Positions 49,798 through 60,200 of a stretch of DNA of 64,000 nucleotides are shown here, in pieces. Made by a program: the position numbers and the translations under genes. The notes beneath the pieces were generated by a model. That model saw only the letters and a program-made list of their open reading frames with translations, ran no database searches and had not been told where the DNA came from. This DNA comes from Cymbidium sinense (taxonomy: Eukaryota > Streptophyta > Magnoliopsida > Asparagales > Orchidaceae). The stretch's first letter is position 1, and each line of letters opens with the position of its first letter. Location: assembly GCA_021442155.1 (NCBI GenBank), contig CM038221.1, positions 30,285,906 through 30,349,905 of the forward strand, written 5' to 3'.

Positions 49798-51245
49798 GTC
49801 AGTTAAGATAACTAATCGCTTCTAGAGTTTCTCGATGTTATCATTGCTTGACTCGATCGATTTGTCATTCGAGTTGCATTTCTTCATGATCTGTGACTCC
49901 TATCTGATGACATTCGTTTTTAGTTAGAATCTAGGGCACGGTATGGATTTGGGTTTCTGTTTTGTAGTTGGACGATTAAATTTTCTTTCTTTTTTGGATC
50001 AATATGTAATCTTTTTGGGTACTTGGATTTGCTATTGAGGAGAAGTCTGCGTGTTTTGCAGTGCAATAGCGTGGAGATCATGCAACATGTGTTGCTTTTC
50101 GCTGGTTGATGATTCAGGAATAATGTATGGATGATGATGAAGATAACTAAGGTTGGGCTGTGGTTGGGGAGAGGGGGTACGATTAACATAAGTTGCAAGT
50201 AGGATTTAACGAATCGAGATCTCGTTAAGTATATTCTAATGGGATTTAGTAAATCTTGGTGGTGTAAATCCAGGGAATTGTTTGGTTGCTAAAAAAATGA
50301 TTGGTTACTGGGCCTGAAGGTGTTACATTTTTACAAAATCTAGAATCAAACCACTGCCACTTAACAGTCAAAATGGAATTTGATAAAATCTCATATATGA
50401 GTTGGGATTTATTAAATCATGCTAAATCTATGATTTATTTTAGACAGAATTTAGAATCCCATTGTTAGACATTTGGAAATCCTCTCTAAATCTTAAATGA
50501 CCAACCATGCAATCCCTTTAAAACAAAAGACTTTGGTTATGAGCAGGGGCGGATCTAGAAACTTTTTTTTTTTTTCAAGACGAGGCACAATAAGATAAAA
50601 AATATGCACTATTAACTTGACCAATATGAACTTCAAATCTATCTTTTTTTTTTCTCATTTTTAAATCCTTTATAATCAAAATTATCATCACTTATTTGTT
50701 CACCAATATCAAGTCTATAAAGATAACAAAATAAACAATATACTGCATCTTTTGTAATATTGTACTCTAACTAACTTTTTTATTCATCAAACTATTTTGG
50801 ATTAAATCTGCGCAAATCATTTTCAATTTATGTTCAGAGTTTATTCATGATCACGAGACTGACATGACTCTTTTTGAAGATATGTTCTCCGGACTCTATC
50901 ATGATCATTAAGATGATACTCTAAAATTTTCTTCTTAATCTAAGACCTATTAAAATATCTTTAAGTTGAATTCAGTGTGTGCTTAAATTTTGTATTACTA
51001 CTTTTATTAATAATAATATGTAAAAAGTTGAGCTTATCTTTTGTTCAATCTTTCTTTTGAAATATCTCTCTATATCTAGAAGACATACTTTTGATCATAT
51101 TTCAAAAAAAATAAAATAAAGGCTCACAATCGACCTTTACTAAAAAATTAAATCAATAATATTTCAAAATAAAGGCACACAGTCGGCCTTATCAAAAAAA
51201 TAAAGCAATAATATTTTTAAATAAAGGCACATAGTCGACCCTTAT

Positions 51246-51299
<54 letters not shown>

Positions 51300-54200
51300 A
51301 ATGCACATAGTCGGCTTTTATTAAGAAATAAGAAATCTATAAATTTTCAAAAAAAGCACACCTACTGTCTTTTTTAAACAAAAAATATTAACATACTTTA
51401 ATCGTTTGTGAAGGCTGTTCCATTGAGAAATATTTTTGAATCTTTTGCTCCTCTAAGATCACCTAATATAAAATATATAATTAATGATTAAATATATATA
51501 AAAATTAAATAAGATTTAAGATAAAATAAATCTCAATAATAAAGTACAAAAATGAGGATTATGATAAATATGATTTACCAACTCTGAGATCATGAAAAAT
51601 AAGGATCAAAGAACAAAATCTAAAAAAACATGCTAGGCATGCAGGATTATAACATGGTGTCGTCTCTTATTGTATATTAATTTTAAACAATAGATCTTTA
51701 TATTATATATTAATTTTAAACATCAAATAGCATCATGGTATTATTGCCAACTTATATATTAGAGACATAATTATACATTTATTATTATTATCTATTTATC
51801 ATTTCAAAAATAAATATATAAACATAACTTCTGATTCTAGAACTCTTTTGAGCAAAAAAAAAAAATTAATAAATAAATATCATTAATTTGACTAATGACC
51901 CCATTATCAATAATATTGAATTATTTTATGGAAATCTACTTACACAACATTAAATTATTATATATGTGTATATTTAAAATCTAAATTTTGATATGTACTT
52001 ATATATGTAATTTTATCTTTTAATCATATCAAAATACCACTAATATTAACTTATTTAAATAAAATTCACATTTTTCTTATATAAATTTTATTGTGATATA
52101 TTATAAGAAAATATATACAAATTTAAACAATAGACATAATGTGCATATAAATCCCCTTAAATTACATGTACCTCCAACTAAATGATAAAATCTACTAAAT
52201 TTATCATTTCTTAAAATACATTTTGCATTTACCAACTCCATACGTGAAATAAGTATATTGTGTGATTTCAAAGATAATTATCTAATATAACTGCAGATTC
52301 TTAAACTCTTTTAAGCAAAACAGCTCATTATGAACAACCAATAAAAAATTCAAGCAAAATACTAATAGATGTACATTTTGCTCAGTTAGCATTAAACAAA
52401 ATATTCAGCGACACTTTCCATCATCAAATAAAAAGCATATTTCCATTAACAAAAAATTGTTACAAATAATACTACGCTTCAACAACTAAAAAATATTTTA
52501 AAATGCTGCTTGCCTGCTTTTATTTAGATTTCTAATATTCAACAGTAAAGCCAAAGAAATCATTTGAATTGAGTGATAAAAAAATTTCAATTTTTGATAA
52601 AATTTTCCTTCTTTGCACAGTTAGTCTAAGAAGTAAGAAGTTTTTGTGTAATCTGCTAAAGCTGCTTTCATGGTTAAATTTGGATTTACTAAATCCTAGA
52701 AAAATTTAAGGGATTTAGACAAGTAGAAGCATGCAAAGTAGGGCGGGAGGATAGATGAGTTACCGTGTTCGATTCTTCACGACTCCGATAGCAGTGGATG
52801 GATCCGCTTTGCAGTAGGTAGAAAGACAAGGGTTTCGAATGCCCTTGTTTGCTTAGGTAGATGGATTTACGGGATTTAGACAAGTAGAAGCGGGAGGAGG
52901 GTGAGAGTCTGAGACTAGAGGAAAGACGAGGGTTACCTTTGCAGCTTTGCGAGCCGATGAGGCTTGGAACATGAGTCGTGACGGATTTACGGGATTTAGA
53001 CAAGTAGAAGCATGAGGAAGGTGGGATACTGGGAGGAAATATGATTACCTTCACGAGTTAGTCATTCGGTGACAGATTCACGAGATTTATAGAAGCAGAA
53101 GTGTGCGGAGGGTGGGAGGAATGACCGAAGATGAGGGTTACCTTCGCGAGTCGACGGATTCATGGGGTTTTAAATAATCAAAAGGAAAGACAAGGGTTTC
53201 GAATGAAATCCTAAATCCTAATTCCTAAATTATGTCGTGGATGAGCTGAGGAGCATGTGCCCCAGTGCCTCCCTCTGGTTATGAGAAGGAACTCATAACC
53301 TTTGATTGACACTTGAAGGCTTGCATTTGAGACAATTGTAGCTTTTTGAAAAGTTAGTTGTAAAGGCTTGTGGAGATACTTTGAAAAAATTGTTGTATAT
53401 AAATATTTTTCTTTTGAAAAAAACTTCGGCATCTTCCGCATTTCTGGTTTCAAGTAGTTTTTTAAAGAACAAAAGCAAGTTGGTAGTCAGTTGCTTTCTT
53501 TAACTTTCACGAAAAGTAGATAAAATTTGTTCAAACACCTTAATTAGATTCTTAGTGTACTTAGAATATGATGAATATATTTTAGCACTTTCATTTTTGT
53601 TTAGAATAGGATGATTATAGTCCTAGTATGCTTAGAATAAGATGAATACATTTAGTTATTGTAAGTGGATATTACTCAATTTTTCATTTTTATTTTTTGT
53701 TCTCCTTTTTGCTATTAGTAATTAGTGTTGTAACATTAGGTGAACAAGCCATTAATAAGAGTGAGCGATTTAGATATTTAGGCTCTATTGTTCAAAATGA
53801 TGGTGAAATAGATGGAGATGTTATTAGCAGAATTCAAGTTGAATGGTTGAAGTGGAGGAATGCTTAGCCTATTGTGAGAAAAGTTCCACTTAAACTTAAA
53901 GGAAAATTTTATAAGATGGTGGTGAGACAATGACTTATGGTGCGAATGTTGGCCAATAAAAGAAGAAGTAAGTTAAGTGTTCTTGAGATGAGGATGCTTA
54001 GGTGGATGAGTGGCTTTACTCTTAGAGATAAAATGTGAAATGAGTATGTTGGAAAAAGTTGGAGTAGCTCGTGATAAGATTAGAGAGTTGCCTTAGATGG
54101 TTTGGCCACATAAAAGCGTCGGTCCAGATGACAGTTAGGAGATCGATCATTAGATTTCTTATGTTAAGAATGGTAGAGGTATAAAAAAACTTGGTTAGAT

Positions 54201-57200
54201 GTATAAAACATGACATTAGTATTAAATTAATGAATTTGTCAAATAATAGGACACAATGGAGACGAAGGATTCATGTAGCCGACCCCACTTAGTAGGATGA
54301 AGGCTTGTTGTTGTTGTTGTAGTAAGCTCCATTATCCATAAGCACAATGGATTTGTGGTAGAAATTCATTTGCCTAGTTTTGGGAAATACACCCTGTCTA
54401 ATGAAGCAGTGTTGGCTTGCAAATAGTTAGGACAAATAAATCAATTGCACCAACAATGCCATAATATCATCAAATATATCAAGTGAGATTAATCACTAGT
54501 CTATATTTTGTATTTCTTCTCCAAGGAAAACAATTTTTTTATCCTCTTGGTTGATTTCTTTTTAAGTTTAAAACCTATATGAATTATTTGTGAAAAGAGA
54601 ACAATCCATTGATTATCTGGTTGTCTCATCGTAGAACTTGCAAATTTGGTCATTGATCTTTACAAATTCCAATTGAAGCCATAGTTTGATTTCAATGAAT
54701 AGATGTTTTCATTAATCTTTTTGTGGTTGCAACTTGCACGTGTGTTGTAAGGATTGGTTTTGACATGTCCATTTAAAATTTTCTGCATTGCGTAAAAGGC
54801 TTCATCAAAATATTGCAAAGAATGGAGTTGGCCATGGGTCGATGTGCTTTCCCCTTATGCCCATAAACACTTGATTGTATAAAATAATTTATTATCGCAC
54901 ATGTGAACAAGTGAATATGTTAGGTGTGCGTTCTACCATTTAGAGCCAATCAATTCTCAAAGGTTAGCATTAATTCCCATGCATTTCATGGTTTTATTAC
55001 TTCAAATGACATTGAAATTTAATATTAAGATAAAATTCAGGTTGTTTTACTCAGTTGTGCCTAGCAAAACTTTTTATTGAATCATTATAGATAAAGGATC
55101 TTGGCAACAACATATGTTTTTGAGCTTTAGAAACCCCAGATTTTGTCATATTTTAGGTAGTAATAATACCATTTTAAAGATTCATCTAATATCAAAACAA
55201 CTCCTCTTTCTAGTTAAACTAAAATTATGAAATTAAAAAATCTAAATGAAGCATTTATCATTCATAAAATGTCTCATAATTATGAAAAATGCTGAGAGTA
55301 AACTTGACATTAAATAATATATGAAGTTGTGAATTATGAAATTTAAAAAGCAAAAGAAAATAAAAGTTTTTTTTTATTAAGAAAGATTCTATTAATAACT
55401 TGTCATTTTACTTGGGAACCTTCTTTTCATTTGACTAGTTTATCGTAAAATGAAATAATTGAAAGAAAAAAAAAAATCATGGTACTTTTTGCTAGGATGT
55501 TAACTGAAATGATGGTTGCTTTACTAATTTTGTTACTGAAATCATCACTAAGTCTTTCTATAGCCAGTTCTATGCCTCAAGATGTTTGCCACCTTGTCAT
55601 CAACGTTAGTGAGCCTACTCCTAGCTCGTCACACTATAGGTGGTCCATGCTAGCTTCTCTGCCTTGTTAACGCTACTTTCAGTCACCCTCCTTTCCTTGT
55701 ATGTTTTTGTTAGCTTATTAATCTATGTGATTATTATTTAAAAGTTACAAACCATGGGCTATTTTATTATGATTGAATTTTGTAGCTAAATTTTAACTCT
55801 AAAATTTATACATTTCCTACTAGTTCTCCCAGATCTGTATAAATTCACTCAAAATGATGGAATGAAATACAATAAATTCTCTCTAATTTTTATCATGTTA
55901 TTATATCATTAGATTTTTTTTTCTTAATATTTGCATAAGCTCTAATTTTCATTGTTATGATTTATGGAACTTGCAAGCATTCAGCTATAGTTCTCTTTTT
56001 TCCTGGCACTTATTGTTTTCATTTATGGCCTTCATTACTATAGTCTTACTTTTATTTTTTTTATTTTTGCTATCAATTATTACCATATTTTTTCTTCCCA
56101 TGGATCAGAACAATACCCATGTTTTGTTGGCCTTCAGTTTATTTGGATCTAAGACCCAAAGTCACTGGAAGAATTAGAAAACATCCATTCAACATATTCT
56201 CATGCTGTTAATAAATCTCTTATCTATTCAAAAGGCAACTATGGATTAAAAAAATTGTGTTGTATTTTACCCTTCACATTGTGCATTTCATGAGTAATTC
56301 ACTAGGAGGATGAATGGGCTTGCTAAAAATGAGACAATCCCTGCCACCTTAATGAATCTACTAATAATCGAGGAAGCTTTGCACAACTTTTTTCTTTCAT
56401 CTTTCAAAAAAAAAAAAAAAATTTATGATGTTTATGAGTTGGAAAAAAAATGCACTAATTTTTTAATAATAACATCTAAAGTTAATTTTTGCTCATTTTT
56501 AGTGGCATGAGGGGACTATTCTCTATACTTAGCTTCTCTTTGGTTCAATGGTTTGTGTCCTCTATCAACGATTGCATCCGTGTCATAAATTTTTTTACTA
56601 AAATTCAAAAATGATATAAATATCATCTTTTTCACGTTTTTTTATTATGACAAAAAAATCAAGTTGGTTTTGAAAGTAAAAGAGTTATATCTGACAATGC
56701 CAGTGACTTTTTAAACTATTCTCTCTTCTCATTCTTTCAAGAAAAAGGACTAATACATAAATCTTCTTATGTATATACACTATAACAAAATGTTGTCTTG
56801 AGTGATAGAGCGATCACTTGTTATCACAAAACTTTCTCTTTTTTCAAAAGAATATCTCAAAATAATATTGGAGGAAAGCTATTTTCACATTCACTCACAT
56901 CATAAACCTATTGCCTACAAGGTCCTTAGGTTTAAAAATTCTACCTAAGTCCTAACTGAATTCTTCTTCCACTTCAACACCTCAAAAAGCCCTTAAAAAG
57001 AGACCTAAAAAAAACCTTCTTCTTAAGATAGTTGGGATTGTTGCTTTGATCTGTACACATATCAAAATGGAAATTTTGATTTAAAAGCAATCAAATGTGT
57101 CTTTATAAATGCTATTATCTCTCACAAGAAAGGTGTGTCTATTAATGTCACTTTCAATGAAGAATGATTTTTACTTACCCCAAGGAAGAAAGATCATTCA

Positions 57201-60200
57201 AAAATAGATTTCTTCTTCTAAATTTCTCTTCCTTACATCTCATTCTAGATAATCCAGAACTAGTGACTCCCACACGAACCAAGTTTGTACTAGAGCCATA
57301 TTCTGCTCAGGCATTACGTGTTTACTCAAGGAGAAATGCATTCTCAATCTACGTAAGTTTAATCAACCAAATCAATTCATCATTGAATCTATTGAGGGAG
57401 CCATTGAGCTTATAAATACAAGTACAATAACTTCCATTAAACAATTCTTATATTTGTTCTTATTATACAAAAATATCTCATGGCCACTAAGCCACTAATC
57501 TTAATTTAATAGTCTCCATACTATTTCTATCCCTATTACTTTCTCTAAGATTTTAAATAATATGAATTAGAATAATGCTAAGAGGAAAAAAAGGAATCTC
57601 TTCAAGAAAAAAAAAAGAAAAGAAAATTGGACCAAAAGAAGAAAAAAAAAAGCTAACAGGATGTAGATGGATTTTTATTATAAAGTACAAATTTGATGAC
57701 TCACTGGAAGGGCATAAAGCTAGATTAAGTGCCAAAAGGCTATACTTAAACCTATAGGATTGATTATCTTAAGATCTTAACTCTAATTGCTAAAATGAAT
57801 ACTATTTTTCTTCATTCTTAGTTAACATATATTGGGTTATTCAACAATTTGATGTGAAGAATGTCTTCCTATAGGGTGATTTAGAGGAAGAAGTGTCTAG
57901 GGATGTCTCATTTTAATTTGGCTCAAAAGACAAAACAAAAGGCATATAAAAGATGTTGTATGTGTTGAAGCAATCTCCAAGGGCATCATTCGGAAGGTTT
58001 GCCAAGGTAATAATGAACATGGGATACAAATGAAGTTGTGGAGATCATATTTTATTTGTGAAAAGCTACTTCAAGGAAACCTTTGCACTACTGGTTTATG
58101 TCGATGACATCATTGTGATAAGTAGAGACTTGGAATAATTGGAGTCTTTAAAGAAAACCTTACTTTAATGCACATACACATACTCACACATAAACACTCA
58201 CATTGGTGATGGGAGTTGGCTTGATGCAATCGTTGGTGAAGTTGACACCGCTCATCAATGATATGAAAGACTAACCTAAACATCTTGATCAATGGGCTTA
58301 TCACCTTCAAAGCATTGGTTACAATATAGTTTTCTTGCCTTATTGGTCTTTCTTTTTCTCCCCATTACTCAAATCATTTTTCTTATATTTTTATTATCTT
58401 ATTAACAATGGATTCTACTCTATGATCCCTTTAATGTGTCATTTTTCACTCTATCCCTACTAAAGTTTTCACAAAATTATCTGAGTATTTTGTTGCTACA
58501 CTTGAATTTATATATTACATGCCTTTCAAATTGTAGCTTTATCCCATGTATTTATATGTTTTGATGATATTTTCTTACTAGACAGTACAACTATATCACC
58601 AATCAAGTTTAACTGCCCAGTCTTAATGGTAGAAGTCTATGCTCATTTATATTTCCTTTTTTGTGTTGTCAACCTAAAATGATTAGTTTTATCACACCTA
58701 AGTATCATTTTATTTTTCACATTATTAATGGATAAATATTAGTTTTAAGCAAAAAATAGAAAAAAGAAAAATGCACAAAGCAGAATATCTTATGATTTTT
58801 CTTGAACAATGAGACAGCTAAAACATATTGAAAATATTTATTTTTTTAGATTTTATATAATTTTATATTTTAACATAGCAATTAAGAAATGAATAAATTT
58901 TTTTTTATTGCAAAATTCGTAGCCTTGCAACTTATCTAATCCAAAATTTGTCCCTCATTCTTTCACTACAAATTCATGAAATTAGTGTTGAAGATTGTTT
59001 TTTCATTATATGCTCTAAAGAAGTGTATTTTTTAATGCAAGATACTATGCGTTTAGTTTAATTTATATTTTCCCTGGAAAAGTTTAAAATGGCTAGTAGA
59101 GAAGCATAAAATTAAGTGTTGCAAAGACCAGGATGCTCAGGTGCATGAGTGGCTTTATACTTAGAGACAAAATGAGAAATAAATATATATGTGATAAGGT
59201 TTGGGTAGCTTCCGTGATAGATAATATTAGAGAGAGTCATCTTAGATGGTTTGGTGGCATAAAATATTGGCCTCTGATGACACCGATAAGAGAGTAGATG
59301 TCTTAGATTTGACCTATGTTAAAAAAAAGTAGAGGTAGACCTAAAAAGATTTGGTAATAAAGTATAAAAAATGATTTTAATTTATCAAGGTTAGATGAGA
59401 ATATGATACTTTATAAGACATGGAGTAAAAAGGATTCATATAGCCGATTCTATGTAGTGGGATAAAGTCTCGTTGTTGTTGGTATATTTTCTATTTCATT
59501 TACTACTAAGATTGAGACTTTGGGTTCTGGCTGTCTGGAATAAGGCCTGCTGACCTTTAAGAAGCCTATCTTGAAGATGAAATGCACTATGTTGCATTAT
59601 AATTCCTAGGATGGTTGACCGGGAAATTCTTATAGCAATTTTGATATGATCTTTCAGTGTTTTGATAAACCTTCTTGATTTGTCTTCCGTTTTGTTTTGG
59701 TGGTTTAAATATGAAAGTTTAAATATTAGCTGAAATTTTCTTCTCCTTTCAATGTCTTGTTTAATCCCTTTGATCAGCAATTTATGTTATTTATCCACCA
59801 TTATCTTTGTACAATATTGTCATTATCTTGGTATGATCTCACATATTTGGCTGCAGAAAGATCCTCTTCAAGTGAAAGTAAACAAGCTGTCATCCACAAA
59901 AACACAGTTGCCATATTCCTATTATTCACTTCCATACTGCAAGCCAGATAGTATAGTTGATAGCGCTGAAAATCTCGGTGAAGTTCTTCGTGGGGATAGA
60001 ATTGAAAACTCTCCATACACTGTAAGTCTAACGCTATAACTGAGATTGAGATTTCAATTTCGACTGATTACACTGCCTAAACAATATTACTTATTTAACA
60101 TATTATTTCTGTTTTGATTGCCTCCAGTTCTACATGAGGGAGCCACAGATGTGCAATATTGTCTGCAAGCTTACTCCCAATGAGAAACAAGCAAAGGAAT

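Larger units (their letters stand above)
50544..53277. mobile_element. Non-autonomous hAT-like transposon in intron 1
   Basis: The left end CAGGGGCGGATCTAGAAAC is the hallmark terminus of plant hAT (Tip100-type) elements. The right end CCTCCCTCTG agrees with its reverse complement at 6 of 10 positions. Both ends abut the same 8-bp word GTTATGAG, the target duplication size expected of hAT. The 2,734-bp interior has no transposase, two families of internal tandem repeats and an (AT)n run. The 121-codon minus-strand frame (52,689-53,054) is only the subterminal repeat read through. It is most probably a long-dead non-autonomous derivative. Confidence 0.65.
49798..59856 (+). other. TM9SF: Intron 1 of TM9SF, about 10 kb, rich in transposons
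   Basis: Donor GTCAGT, acceptor GGCTGCAG. The six introns differ greatly: intron 1 is 10,059 bp and the other five are 82-121 bp. From left to right it contains a MITE-like element, a hAT-like element with target duplication, an RTE-type LINE tail, a degenerate copia pol and a second LINE tail. All recognisable coding remnants inside it read plus, the same as the gene. Confidence 0.85.

Noticed and set aside
52689..53054. 121-codon minus-strand frame with [14 protein letters not shown] repeats
   Set aside because: It is the subterminal repeat array of the hAT-like element read through, with no transposase similarity.
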